A stretch of 64,000 nucleotides of DNA. It comes from Notolepis coatsorum (Eukaryota; Chordata; Actinopteri; Aulopiformes; Paralepididae). The translations under genes and the position numbers were made by a program. Below are positions 22,193 to 35,599 of the stretch, piece after piece (the stretch's first letter is position 1; the number at the start of each line of letters is the position of its first letter). The DNA lies in the NCBI GenBank assembly GCA_963971535.1, contig OZ020589.1, positions 54,937,743 to 55,001,742 on the forward strand. Reading direction: 5' to 3'. Below the pieces are notes generated by a model, which was not told the origin of the DNA, made no database searches, and saw only the letters and a program-made list of their open reading frames with translations.

Positions 22193-22362
22193 CACGGCAC
22201 AATTGACAGAAAAGTACATTGTGAAGAACAATGTGAAGAACCGTTGCGTCTTCCCGGCAGAGGCGCTGATCAAGAATCGTCACGTATATATCTGGGTGGA
22301 GGCTCATGTGGGAAACTCCAGCTGCAAGTCTCCCAACACCTCTGTGCTTCTGTCAGACAGAG
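22193..22362 (+). CDS. il12rb1: Cytokine receptor exon 3: domain D1, second half
   Basis: 170 bp between TTTTCAG and GTAGGT. It reads KNRCVFPAEALIKNRHVYIW then VEAHVGNSSCKSPNTSVLL: a beta-sandwich half with the fourth domain cysteine and the WVEA strand common to these receptors, plus NSS and NTS sequons. Phase 2 in and phase 1 out match its neighbours. The intron after it starts with a TAA microsatellite 28 bases downstream. Confidence 0.72.
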
Positions 22363-22389
22363 GTAGGTTCACTTTTCTTCCTGCTCATA

Positions 22390-22735
<346 letters not shown>

Positions 22736-22740
22736 AGGTT

Positions 22741-24666
22741 TGTTATCTGGAAGGAGGAAAGATCATAAGTGATAGAATGGTCTCCTGATCTGACTTCAAA
22801 TATAGCCAGCAAGGAATAAACGTGCAGTCAAGACCACAGAGTTCTAATTCAAACTCATGTATTTATTGCCGAGAGGCCCAAAGGTGAAAATGCATCAGTT
22901 ACATACAGGGATTATTCATCATTTTACATAAGACATGATGTACAAAAGGATTGATGAGGTTTACATATTTATAGCCCATTCACGGTGGCTCTCACATCAA
23001 AACAAGTTTGCACATAAAAGTAGTCATGTTTATCAATGGAATAGACTACTCCTTTTGCCACCACCTAGTTAAACCTGGTCTAAGATAGGCATCTTACTTT
23101 ATATCACAACAAACAGTGATTATTCCATACAGTTTACTTACGTCGTGGCAATAGCAGTACAGTGTGTGGATCTGGTGGAGGCCAGAAATCCCTGGGGTGG
23201 GAATATCTGTCTGGCCTCCTCTCTCTCATCAATACATTCTTATTTATACTCTGATTTCCCCCAATAGTAGCACATATTCTAATAATACGTTGGTCCAATT
23301 AGGTTTCTTGATTCTATATATGGAGTCTCCTCTGTTCCTTGGGTCCCAATCAGATGATCTTCTGGGGGGGCGTCCCGCCCCCCTGTCTCTCCTCGGGGTG
23401 TTGTCCTTCAGTAAACAGAGGGGGTCTGCTTTTGGCCCCCTCCTTTGCTGCTCAGGTCTTCTCAGTCCAGGGGGTATTCCACTTAAACATTTTGCAAAGT
23501 ATCTCTAGTGTATATGAATTACACTCTTCCAGTATTATCACAGTTTTACTCTTTTGCTTACATTTTTATACTAAACAGTTGATTAATAGATAACTTGATA
23601 TGAATGACTGAATGAATGAATGACTTTATTTGACAATATAAAAATAAACATGTGACAGAAGAGCACAGTCAGGATATACTGCCAAGGATGAAACACAAAA
23701 AAGCTCAGAGCTTATTTCCATTGTGGTCCTTGTAGGGGGGTGGGGGAGTGTGATGCTTAATACATGCATCATACAAAACATGACATCACAACACATCACA
23801 TATACCATTTAACATTTATATACATACAGACTCATACAACATGCAAGGGTGCCTTAAGCTAAGTGTCTAGGTCAAGTATAGTCCCTTTTGAGCCATGTTT
23901 TCAGGCTGGACTTGAATCTAACAGCATTGTCTATGATTTTCAGTTCACTGGGCAGACTATTCCAATAGATAGCTGCTGAATACAGAAAAGACTCCTTCCC
24001 CATGCAGCTCCTGAATCTGACTGGCACAAAGTCAGTTGAGCTGCGCCTAGTTTGGTATGCATGGGTGTCTCTGTATTTTACCAGACTAAGCTTTGGTGAT
24101 TAAGCCCTATTTTCTATATATATGGTTTACACCAGGGGTGAAATGACACTATTATCTTCATAATTAGTTTGACATTTCTAAATGGCATTCAAATACCTTT
24201 TATCTAATATGGTTTAATTAGTTTGATCTTGTTTATGAATTAGTTTCCATGATCCTATAGCAAAGGCAAGTTAGGCCTGTGTCCAGACCTCTGTTTCCCT
24301 CTGTCTGTAATCTGTTAGGTGCTGAGTGTGACTATATTTACATACAGTCTTAACATTCTATCAGAGCTGGTTATCTGGTCTCTGAAATCTGCTAACTATT
24401 GAGTATCACTTTTAGTAGGGTGAGTGATTGTTCCTTCTGTGGGTGTGACTTTCCAGTTCCTTTTGTTCTAGTTGAGTACATCTGTTTAGAGTGGGGGTTT
24501 GTTGGCTGTCTCCTGAATACAGTTTCAACAACAGCGGGGGTTTCATAGGGGCTCAAACAGTTCCTGTCACGCTAATATCCCTCCTTAGAGCACACCAGTG
24601 TTTTGGATATGGTTTTCTAATTATTCACACATATTAGTTATGAAATACACAGTCAATGTTACCACA
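22741..24666 (-). repeat. Left LTR of the outer LTR element
   Basis: From about 22873 to 24666 the sequence is repeated at 34800-35599 plus 58268-58458. Read on the minus strand it starts TGTGGTAACATTGACTGTG directly after a purine run, as a 3' LTR should. The other edge may be TGTTATCTGG at 22741, which would include the polyadenylation-like GCAATAAATACATG, or about 22873 where the match to the sister ends. It contains a LINE insertion at 23603-24075 that the sister lacks, and keeps the empty GAAAT site at 24140-24144. Confidence 0.7.
23603..24075 (-). mobile_element. LINE fragment inside the left outer LTR
   Basis: Absent from the sister LTR, so its limits are exact to a few bases. On the minus strand it reads FVPVRFRSCMGKESFLYSAA then YWNSLPSELKIIDNAVRFK, the RT C-terminus of a non-LTR element, and ends in a TTCAT-type simple tail. 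Clade not assigned. Confidence 0.75.
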
Positions 24667-25044
24667 TTCCTCACCTTGACAATTTATATTGTCATAAACC
24701 AGTATCTTGACTTGATTTCTATAATACTAACCATCCAGTTTAACATAATAACAAAAATCATGAATTTTTTATTTTTCTCAATTTCCAATTCTTCATCATT
24801 CGTAAACAAAAACTTTGAATATGCTAAAAACAATTACAAATAATGTAAACATCACAAATTGAACCTAAAAATCACAAATTTAAAACCCAATTTTCTTAAT
24901 CTACAGGAAAGTTTGTTCCCACACTCTTTTAGATGATCTGGTTGAGAGAAAACATACATTAGTATCACAATATTCACTTTACTTCCATATTTTCTTCCTG
25001 CTATTTCTTTCTTAAAATAGTACAATCACATTTGCATAATTAAT
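24667..25044 (-). other. Outer element internal remnant and polypurine tract
   Basis: Very AT-rich. On the minus strand AAGGTGAGGAA lies directly before the 3' LTR and fits a polypurine tract for plus-strand priming. No coding remnant recognised. Confidence 0.5.
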
Positions 25045-25509
25045 TGTCATGTACCAAGGTCTAATGACCACATAGAATAGAAACTGAAGCAGGCTGCACA
25101 TGAACAAAAACAACCCCCTCAGTAGATGCTTTTAAAGCAAGGTCCCGGCAGATAGGAAAACAACACAAACGCGCTTTCAAAGGGTAAATTATATTTATTA
25201 GCTGTGGCAGGAATTCAAACCGCCACCTGTAATATGAATATATAACAAAGGGAAAAAACAACCCACAAACAATTAACAAACAGGGAGAAGGGTAAGGGGA
25301 GAACACACAAGATAATTATAATTAAGTTGAGCACCAAAGCACTCACAGTGTCGCAGGACACCAGCCAACTAGGTTGGCACTGGGAACCACCCAGCCATCA
25401 AACAATACAGATATATATACTTCCACTTAAGAAGTGGCAAATGGCTCTGAGGCCCACAACAACAGTATATATTCTTACTTAGGTGTGGCAAAAATAGGCA
25501 GAAGGCCCA

Positions 25510-25512
<3 letters not shown>

Positions 25513-25590
<78 letters not shown>
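25513..25590. repeat. (AT)n microsatellite
   Basis: About 39 AT units in the LTR, next to the MITE insertion. In the sister LTR the same tract is only about ten units. Confidence 0.9.
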
Positions 25591-26357
<767 letters not shown>

Positions 26358-27029
26358 TATATATATATTAACTCCACACGAACAGTGGCAAAAAGGCAAG
26401 AGGCCACAATATATATATATATATATACTCACCTGGTAGCTGCACCAACACAAATACAATGCCTACCAGGTAAGTGGTGTGAACAACATGAACACACAAT
26501 AAATCAGTCCCACACAACAGTGGACAGTGTTATAATAACGGTTCCACACAAACAACAGTGGACAGTGTTATAATAACCATTCCACACAAACAGTGGTAAA
26601 CAATGGCAACCTCCAACTCTATGGTCACTGGCAAATGACTCCATGAGGCGCTCGGACGTGTGTGTGCTGTCAGGTATTTGTCCACCCGACCCTCTCGAGG
26701 TGATTGCCATCAGCTGTCACCCATTAGGCAATCAGCACTCTTCAGAGTAGGGACGGGCGGGCGGCACCTGACAGAGAAAAAGAGACAGCATTAGCTATCA
26801 TGCACACACACACACATCACATCCAAAACATAACATATTTACATATACTAACCTGATGTTCAGATGGTGTCATAAACACAGTAATAATGGTAATGACCAA
26901 CCCATGTACCCATGTACATCACACCTCCCCCCATAAGAGTGAACCTGCAGGGTTAGCAAAACATTATTACCTATTACCCAACATGAGGTTAGTACCACAT
27001 ACCAGAGAGAACAGAAACAACAACAAAAA

Positions 27030-27430
27030 TGGGCTACATCAGCACCACACAGGCCCCGCTCTGGGCCCACACGGTCGACCACCACCTCACCCAAAACACA
27101 CACACAATGCCCCTAGGCACATCACCCAACACCAGACGCATCAGCCGTCGGAACGTGGCCGGTGCATTCCTTATCCCGAAGGCCATGACGGGGCCCCATC
27201 CTGGACAACGGGAACAATTCAGGCACTGTTATTACGTTCACCCTCCTGTAGTACAGAAAACGGAGAGACACATTAGCATTGGGAGCCAGAAGGCAAGGAG
27301 AGCCCCAGGGACCATGGCTAGGCTCAGCTAGCCCCTTGTCCAGGGCACACAGAGCCTCTCCTCTCACTACCTCCCTCAACGCCACCGGACACTGACATGC
27401 GTATTGCAAAAAGGGAGTTCGCACCCCCAA
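27030..27430 (-). pseudogene. Gmr1-like reverse transcriptase scraps
   Basis: In two minus frames one sees ALDKGLAEPSHGPWGSPCLL, YRRVNVITVPELFPLSRM and MAFGIRNAPATFRRLMRLVL, which match the fingers and palm blocks of Gypsy RT in the right order. The stretch between the second and third block and the whole YxDD box are deleted. No RNase H or integrase follows. Confidence 0.75.
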
Positions 27431-28027
27431 CACGAACACTGTGCTCCAGGATGGTCGTTCTGGAAAACACAGACAACATAACAATTGAAACATGCACAAC
27501 ATGTACAACGACATATGTACAATAGACGCGCAGTGACGTCACCCACATGCAGCGGGTCTATTAGGCCATTAGGGTCTAATTCCTACCCAAAAATTATTAT
27601 GCTGGGAATCCTGAAAAGCATACACAATCCAAATCCCAGCCCGCCGATGCAGTAAACACCAGCGCACTATATTGAGTCAAACTTCAAAAAGGAAAATGGA
27701 CCCACAGTACTTCCCCAAGGCATATAAACAAAGCAACTTAGAAGCCACACCGGGCCGTCCCTGGGCATAACCACAGGATCACCGGAGGCTATATGTCACC
27801 TCATCTTGGCAAACAAGGCCTGCATGATGAAAGGCCGAGTTCATCAAACCGTGAAAAACTGTATGTAGTACATACTGGCTACTGTATGCACACTGTTTTC
27901 AAAACATGGTGAGATCTAACCATCTCACCATCTAACTCACAAATAATCATAAGTGCCATAAGACACAACCAAGCTCACCTGGATAAACAAAGAAACACCA
28001 CTCTAACCATGTAGCTCACAGTGTAGG

Positions 28028-28110
28028 ATGAACACCACTTTAACCCTAATGCTTAGAGTGTAGGATGAATCACCACTCTAACCATATAGCTCACAGTGTA
28101 GGATGAATCT
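28028..28110. repeat. About 40-bp tandem repeat, two to three copies
   Basis: The string TAGCTCACAGTGTAGGATGA and variants recur with CCACTCTAACC between them. Confidence 0.6.
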
Positions 28111-28129
28111 AAAGTGGCCAACAATATAT

Positions 28130-28240
28130 ATTTGGTCCACGCAAGCCGGTAGAGCTCTTTACATTGCTGTCAGTACTGCAACTTGCGAATCAAGTTGTAA
28201 ACGGTTTTTCTCAGCAATGAAGCACATCACACCCCAAAAC
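28130..28240 (+). pseudogene. Possible hAT dimerisation-domain scrap
   Basis: The plus frame reads ALYIAVSTATCESSCKRFFS then AMKHI, resembling the hATC motif in which a Ser-Thr-Ala...Cys-Glu...Phe-Ser pattern precedes a Lys-x-Ile. No terminal repeats were found, so this is a weak call. Confidence 0.3.
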
Positions 28241-28945
28241 CAACAATGTACCTCTCACATAAGTAGTGCCCGACACTCTTCTCTCCACTCCATAGGATCC
28301 TATATCCTCATTTACCCCCGGACAGAAGCGAGGGCTCCCCTAGCCAACGAGGACGCACAGTGCCCCCTACCCTGGGAGACAAAGCAAACACACCTGAATT
28401 AGAAGAACCAGACAACAACTTCTCTTCGAGCATGAAATACTTTTTAACCTGTTTTGTGTTGCCCTTTAAGGGTCTACACGTGGATTACCGAATGTTGTGA
28501 AAAAAACAATAACAAACTCTACTTTGATAGGCCGCTCCACCGATACCAACCTGTCAACAGGAGACAACAAGCTGGAAACATTTCCTAAAAAATCATCTCA
28601 TCGCACGTAACAGGACAGCAAACAGGGAAACAAAAATCAGCACATGTCCCTGGCACCATCACAGCGCCCACCTCCCTTCAAAATGGCGTCACAAAAACAA
28701 CATTGTCAGGATCCAAAATGGTGTCTGTCAAATCAGAACCTTGGTAACGGCCGGAACAGTAATTTTCCCCAGAGGTATCGCCTCCGGGAAACGGGTGGAA
28801 CCACACATAATTGTTAACATGTATTGATTTTTGCTCTCGTTTTAGGCAGATGACAGATACATGTCCAAAAGGTTCCCCCATGTCCGGAATAATTTGACGC
28901 TTTGTATCCCAGTCTTCTCCACACCTCAAATCTGCCACACCCGGC

Positions 28946-30502
28946 CTAGGTGTGCAACACCCCCTCCTCTATCACAAAAGTCCGTTTCCTACTAGCAGTA
29001 GCACTGGCCACTGCCGCAAAACAACTTGATAGGGAGGAATCACTGTGCTGAGCAGTGATCAATGCTTGACGAGTCAGTGGTAGTGATACGTCAGCAAATT
29101 TGGGAATTACCAGCTTCCCCTGAACGCTACTTACAGCAACCTCTTCCATCTCTCCAATAGATGGCCCCCTGTCCTCAGCGAGAGCCTCGCCACCGACAGA
29201 GTCACTCAACGTCAAAGCTTGAGTTCGCTTCCTGTCCTGTGCCTCGGTGACAACACAAGCAGAAAAAACATTGGGGTGATTATTAATCAATTCATCACAA
29301 CACAAGTCAGTCAATGGAGCGTTTCCAACCTCCAACACAGGGATCACACTCTCCCCAGCAATATCGTTCCCCATGATAAACTCAACGCCCTCCACAGGGA
29401 AACATGGGCGAACGGCGACAGGAAAACAACCTGTGATCAGATCTGACTGTACATGCACCTTATGCAACGGCACGCGCATACACCCCATTTCAATACCTCT
29501 CACCATCGCACTAGACTGACAGTAAGAGTTTTCATTTAGCGGTAAGACATCAGCCAGGATGAATGACTGAGAACCACCTGTATCACGGAGTATTCTCACC
29601 TTCCGTTGGTCACAGATGTCACCCGACAGTGACACACAACCATCAAACAGAAAGGGTTTAAAACAGCCATCACTTTCTTTTTCCAGGGAGCTATTCTGGT
29701 CAGAACATGACACCGTACCAATCAACCCCACACCTTTTGGTTTCTGAGCTGACCCTTTTTTCTCCTGTCGCTTCCTCAGCGTATGACATCCTTTTACCAT
29801 ATGGCCAGTTTTCTTACAATAATTGCACACCACCGGTCTTTTAGACGGCGGTGAGCGTGGCTGGAATGCTGACTCACGAGGAGTGAATGAGCCACCTCCA
29901 CCACATAAATTAGGACCTACAGAAACACGTTTGCGTGACCATTCAAACTCGTCTGCCGAAATCGCAGCCTGTCGGAGTGTTGACACCCCCTGCCCATGTA
30001 AATAGAGCACAGCTTCGACTGGCAGGGTGGCTTTGAACTGCTCCACAAGTACCAATTCACTCAATGATGCAAAGTCTTTTACCTCACACGTAGAACACCA
30101 CCGATCAAAATTAAGTCTCTCCTCCTGGGAGAAATCAACATGGGTTTGGGAAGGAGATTTACGGCGGTTGCGAAAATGCTGCCTGTATGCTTCTGGTACC
30201 AGTTCGTACACACGTAAGACAGCGCTTTTCACACGCTCATAGTTTAAGCTGTCATCCAATGATAACGCGGCATGTGCTTTTTGTGCCTTCCCTGTGAGCC
30301 TGCCTTGCAACATAATTGCCCACATGCCCACTGGCCAACACAGAGCCTGCGTGGTGCGTTCAAACACAGTAAAAAACAACTCCACTTCAGACTCATGAAA
30401 AAGGGGAACCAAGGACATATGCTGGCTAATATCAAAGGGTGCCTCATGCCTGGGAGTCGGAAAGTACTGGAGAGGAAGTGGCGCTACTCCTAGTGTCACC
30501 AC
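28946..30502 (-). CDS. gag: Gmr1-like Gag-protease (SCAN-like, zinc knuckle, DTG)
   Basis: 518 codons. Residues 22-80 (FDISQHMSLVPLFHESEVEL onward) and 100-190 (ELVPEAYRQHF...DEFEWSRK) match the Gmr1-like capsid region that is homologous to the vertebrate SCAN domain. A CCHC knuckle (CNYCKKTGHMVKGC) is at 226-239 and an aspartic-protease core (LRDTGGSQSFI) at about 305-315. The N-terminal part continues from the KE-rich frame upstream through an apparent frameshift near 30470. After the protease the frame ends; pol is deleted. It could at most supply Gag and protease. Confidence 0.8.
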   Translation of the reverse strand: MVTLGVAPLPLQYFPTPRHEAPFDISQHMSLVPLFHESEVELFFTVFERTTQALCWPVGMWAIMLQGRLTGKAQKAHAALSLDDSLNYERVKSAVLRVYELVPEAYRQHFRNRRKSPSQTHVDFSQEERLNFDRWCSTCEVKDFASLSELVLVEQFKATLPVEAVLYLHGQGVSTLRQAAISADEFEWSRKRVSVGPNLCGGGGSFTPRESAFQPRSPPSKRPVVCNYCKKTGHMVKGCHTLRKRQEKKGSAQKPKGVGLIGTVSCSDQNSSLEKESDGCFKPFLFDGCVSLSGDICDQRKVRILRDTGGSQSFILADVLPLNENSYCQSSAMVRGIEMGCMRVPLHKVHVQSDLITGCFPVAVRPCFPVEGVEFIMGNDIAGESVIPVLEVGNAPLTDLCCDELINNHPNVFSACVVTEAQDRKRTQALTLSDSVGGEALAEDRGPSIGEMEEVAVSSVQGKLVIPKFADVSLPLTRQALITAQHSDSSLSSCFAAVASATASRKRTFVIEEGVLHT

Positions 30503-30887
30503 ACTCCAACTCTAGTTTCCTCATCGCCAATTGAAATTCCCTATCAGCCGCCTTCTCCTCTTTGTCCCTCTCTCTGTCTCTCTCCTCCTTGTCTCTCACC
30601 TCCTTTCTCTCTTCCCATTCTCTCTCCTCCTTTCTCTCTTCTCTGTCTCTGTCTCTCTCCTCCTTTCTGTCCTGCCTGTCTCTCTCCTCCTTTCTCTCTT
30701 CTCTATCCTCCCTGCGCAAAACCGCCCTCTCCTCTAGACAGGCTAAACGCAGCTCAGCGCTCAGTGCGCTCAAGTCACCAGCAGAAGTAACACTGGTATG
30801 TTCTGAACCTAGTGCAGAGTCAACACCATCAAGATCCGACACACCAATATCCTGATCACAAACCTCCATAGCTCTACTCTCTACCAC
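30444..30887 (-). CDS. Gmr1-like Gag N-terminus, charged coiled coil
   Basis: 147 codons. Residues 50-125 are an extreme Arg-Glu-Lys-Asp run (EERDRQDRKEERDRDREERK) expected to form a long charged helix, then EFQLAMRKLELE. It overlaps the SCAN-like frame by about 60 bases in another frame. In relatives I recall, this charged segment and the SCAN-like part are one Gag, so I read this as a frameshift rather than two genes. Confidence 0.65.
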   Translation of the reverse strand: MVESRAMEVCDQDIGVSDLDGVDSALGSEHTSVTSAGDLSALSAELRLACLEERAVLRREDREERKEERDRQDRKEERDRDREERKEEREWEERKEVRDKEERDRERDKEEKAADREFQLAMRKLELECGDTRSSATSSPVLSDSQA

Positions 30888-31529
30888 AGAATACAGTTAT
30901 GAAAGAAAGTACGCTCCCGTAGCAACACACAATACTACCCAACCAATCAGACTTCAATAAGCCCTACAAAATAGCCACTCACCTATAGTACTCAACAATG
31001 TCCCTGTGCAACACTCAACAGCCACATTATGCAGTATGACAACCTGACCAATTCGATTTAATGTCCACATCTAACATTCATAAAAATAATAAATGTCGGT
31101 TCTAAACACCTAACTAGGATCACACTGGGTAACACTAACTACCCCGTCTAAACTACTTCCCTAGCGGAATGAGGACTACACATATCTTCAGTCGCTTACC
31201 GACTTCATTGCGCACTCCACCGGAATAGACAACGCATGTCCCCCTCCCCCTAACCAAGCAGGTGATCCACCCTTTACCTATGTGGAAAAAAATAGAATGG
31301 TTAAGAGCATAACTCACAATGGTTTACAACAGTCAAGTGTGCAGCACGACAATATGGATATATAATAATACAACTTACCAAATGAAAAGACGCAACCTAC
31401 CTGACACGCTCCAATCGACAAGTCCACATGTCACATGCCCATGTCATGTACCAACAAGGAACTATACAATTGTGCAAACTAGCAAGCTCCCATGTCACAA
31501 GGACATGAAAGACCGGCATAGAGCCCCCA

Positions 31530-32047
31530 TGTCATGTACCAAGGTCTAATGACCACATAGAATAGAAACTGAAGCAGGCTGCACATGAACAAAAACAACC
31601 CCCTCACTAGATGCTTTTAAAGCAAGGTCCCGGCAGATAGGAAAACAACACAAACGCGCTTTCAAAAGGTAAATTATATTTATTAGCTGTGGCAGGAATT
31701 CAAACCTCCACCTGTAATATGAATATATAACAAAGGGAAAAAACAACCCACAAACAATTAACAAACAGGGAGAAGGGTAAGGGGAGAACACACAAGATAA
31801 TTATAATTAAGTTGAGCACCAAAGCACTCAGTGTCGCAGGACACCAGCCAACTAGGTTGGCACTGGGAACCACCCAGCCATCAAACAATACAGATATATA
31901 TACTTCCACTTAAGAAGTGGCAAATGGCTCTGAGGCCCACAACAACAGTATATATTCTTACTTAGGTCTGGCAAAAATAGGCAGAAGGCCCAATACATAT
32001 ATATATATATTAACTCCACACGAACAGTGGCAAAAAGGCAAGAGGCC

Positions 32048-32098
<51 letters not shown>

Positions 32099-33350
32099 GG
32101 TGGGCATAGATTAATTCTTTTAATCTAGATTAATCTATCTGCAATCCTGGATTTAATCTAGATTAATCTAGATTAAAATGGCTAAAAAAAAAAAAAAAAA
32201 AACTGCCGAAGGCATTCAAAATATGTGTGTTCTACCCAAATAATGACCAGAAGTAAGTCCTTACTTTTTCTTTCCTCCTTATGTTTCTCAGGCCAGGTGG
32301 CCCATTACACCATAAGGCCATCTCCCGTTTCCAAAATGCATTACAGACTGTTTGAAAAAGCTGTTTTGCTATGATAATTGGTAATGAAATATCAAAATAA
32401 TGTTCAATAAGATGTACTTGTGTTTAATAAGTTGTTTTATTCAGAAGTTAACATAAATAAATAATATTACCAGTACAGTACAGTACAGTATCTAGCACAC
32501 TCTCAGGAGCAAAACAGAAAGAATCATTTCAAACTTGAACTATGTGACATGGCTTGAATCAACTGCTCCAGTGGAGTTGCTCAGTGGCCAATGGTGTCAA
32601 CTGTGGTTGTACTGGGCAGCTCCCAGGTGTGAATGGAACTGTGTGAATGTGAAGCAGGGCGTTCCTGAAAAAGAGCATCTGTGCTCAGCGAACCTACCCT
32701 GGGTAAATAAAGGTAAAAAAAATAAAAATGTAAAAAAAAAAAAAAAAAAAAAAATAGATTAATGCGTTAATTATATTATCGCGCGATACTAGTATAGCGT
32801 TAACACAGCACGTTAACGCCGTTAATGGCCCAGCTCTAATATATATATATATATACTCACCTGGTAGCTGCACCAACACAAATACAATGCCTACCAGGTA
32901 AGTGGTGTGAACAACATGAACACACAATAAATCAGTCCCACACAACAGTGGACAGTGTTATAATAACGGTTCCACACAAACAACAGTGGACAGTGTTATA
33001 ATAACCATTCCACACAAACAGTGGTAAACAATGGCAACCTCCAACTCTATGGTCACTGGCAAATGACTCCATGAGGCGCCCGGACGTGTGTGTGCTGTCA
33101 GGTATTTGTCCACCCGACCCTCTCGAGGTGATTGCCATCAGCTGTCACCCATTAGGCAATCAGCACTCTTCAGAGTAGGGACGGGCGGGCAGCACCTGAC
33201 AGAGAAAAAGAGACAGCATTAGCTATCATGCACACACACACACATCACATCCAAAACATAACATATTTACATATACTAACCTGATGTTCAGATAGGTCAT
33301 AAATACAGTAATAATGGTAATGACCAACCCACGTACCCATGTACGTCACA
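31530..33350 (-). repeat. 5' LTR of the Gmr1-like element
   Basis: 1821 bp. Same ends as the 3' LTR. Its first AT tract is short and uninterrupted; the second tract carries MITE-like element B. Confidence 0.85.
32094..32839. mobile_element. MITE-like element B (GAGGTGGGC ends)
   Basis: The ends TTAGAGGTGGGCATAG and GGCCCAGCTCTAA are imperfect inverted repeats. The subterminal part is rich in TAGATTAATCTAGATTAA. It is unrelated to element A, absent from the sister LTR, and embedded in AT repeats. No coding frame. Confidence 0.72.
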
Positions 33351-34799
33351 TAATCAATTGGCTTTCTCATCTATCCTCCCCCCTTATGACCATCCCTGGT
33401 CATACAACCTTACCACCTCGGTCTCCACAGCTTCAGTTTGGGCAGGGAAAGCAGACACCCAACGAGATTTCTTTTTTACTATCTATTCTAGCATCTACCT
33501 CCCTATTCTATGTGTATGTCCTTACCCTGCGTTGTGTTAATCTATCCGCCCTTTGTCTGTGCCTTCTACCAAATCAAATGTGCACAAAACAAAGACCATC
33601 AATATCTGTTCAGTTATTTCCCTGTTTTCTACAGCCCAACTAAAATTTCCAGAGGATCTTGCTCACACGTATCCTGCTCAGCCCTCAGACCGGCTCCTCC
33701 CCCCTCCTTAGCTTGGCAGCTAACAGCTGCAGCCATTGTTTCAGGCCAGGTTACATGCCTCAGGTCTAGTCATCTTTTATCCCATGACAACCTATCGCAG
33801 ACGATTCTTTTAGCCTGGAAATTTCTCCAAACCACATCTGTTCACATAATTTCAACCTGGCCCCTTCTTTTATGGGGTTTTGTAGAGATGGGGGAAAATG
33901 TATACAAAAATCCTCTCACCACTATTTGATAATTGACCACCATTGGACTGAAGAGAAACAGGAAACAACCTGAATTCTTACGTTACCGTGCCGCATATCC
34001 TAATGTAATGTATTGACCATGCGTCCTCTGGGTTGATCTGCATTCCCTCCCATACTGAGCTGTGAAGAGACAAAGCACAATGCAAATTCTTTTACACAAC
34101 AATTTAACATATTTGTAAGAGAAGCCATCTTGATAATCCATACAAATGTGAAAATGAACTACTTAGCTCCTTTGACATCCTGTTCTGATGTATTTCAGCC
34201 TTCACCAGTTCTCTCCCACCAGATCATGAAAAAATAGATTAAACACAAAAGAAAAAGGAAATGAACCAAAGCCATACATCTCAATAAACACTCGTGAAAT
34301 ATCCACGCATATTTAAAACTTCAAAGGAATAAAAAGAACCAACGCCAAAATCACTCATACCCATCTCACACTCCTGACGCGGCCCTCACACACACACACA
34401 CATTCCACACCTCACTCAAAATGGAACAAATCAGTCATGCCCTAATCTGACACCTTTGATTCCAGTACTGGTCCCTTTCCGCTTTGACCCTTCAACCTCC
34501 CTCCAGTTAAGAGTACCCTTCTCCCGTTCGGATGCACTTCTTCCCCTCTTAGATGCACCTCTCCCCATATGAGTTTAGGAGGCGCAAAACGTGGGACAAC
34601 TGGCTTTTCAGGGCCACCTTGTCTCCTACACCGGCCCCCCTCTCCCCCAACAGGGATACAGGCCTCCACTTCCGGCGGTAAGGTCTCCTCTCATGAACGG
34701 AAGAAGTCCCCTTATTTTACCTTCGGGTGCAGTATTAGGCTGGGTCCCGTTCCAATCTTAGGAGTGACCGGGAGAATTTGGTCATGTGGCCACTAGTTG
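33351..34799 (-). other. Outer element leader or gag remnant
   Basis: 1.45 kb between the Gmr1-like element and the right outer LTR. On the minus strand a 75-codon frame at 34442-34669 (PVVPRFAPPKLIWGEVHLRG) might be a degraded gag start. Otherwise I see no RT, protease or envelope motif. Confidence 0.35.
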
Positions 34800-35599
34800 A
34801 GGCCCAAAGGTGAAAATGCATCAGTTACATACAGGGATTATTCATCATTTTACATAAGACATGATGTACAAAAGGATTGATGAGGTTTACATATTTATAG
34901 CCCATTCACGGTGGCTCTCACATCAAAACAAGTTTGCACAAAAAAGTAGTCATGTTTATCAATGGAATAGACTACTCCTTTTGCCACCACCTAGTTAAAC
35001 CTGGTCTAAGATAGGCATCTTACTTTATATCACAACAAACAGTGATTATTCCATACAGTTTACTTATGTCGTGGCAATAGCAGTACAGTCTGTGGATCTG
35101 GTGGAGGCCAGAAATCCCTGGGGTGGGAATATCTGTCTGGCCTCCTCTCTCTCATCAATACATTCTTATTTATACTCTGATTTCCCCCAATAGTAGCACA
35201 TATTCTAATAATACGTTGGTCCAATTAGGTTTCTTGATTCTATATATGGAGTCTCCTCTGTTCCTTGGGTCCCAATCAGATGATCTTCTGGGGGGGCGTC
35301 CCGCCCCCCTGTCTCTCCTCGGGGTGTTGTCCTTCAGTAAACAGAGGGGGTCTGCTTTTGGCCCCCTCCTTTGCTGCTCAGGTCTTCTCAGTCCAGGGGG
35401 TATTCCACTTAAACATTTTACAAGGTATCTCTAGTGTATATGAATTACACTCTTCCAGTATTATCACAGTTTTACTCTTTTGCTTACATTTTGATACTAA
35501 ACAGTTGATTAATAGATAACTTGATATGTATTTTACCAGACTAAGCTTTGGTGATTAAGCCCTATTTTCTATATATATGGTTTACACCAGGGGTGAAAT

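Noticed and set aside
33351..34799. Retroviral envelope or complete gag in the outer element
   Set aside because: Looked for but no Cys-rich knuckle, protease, RT or fusion-peptide pattern was found; only a weak 75-codon frame.
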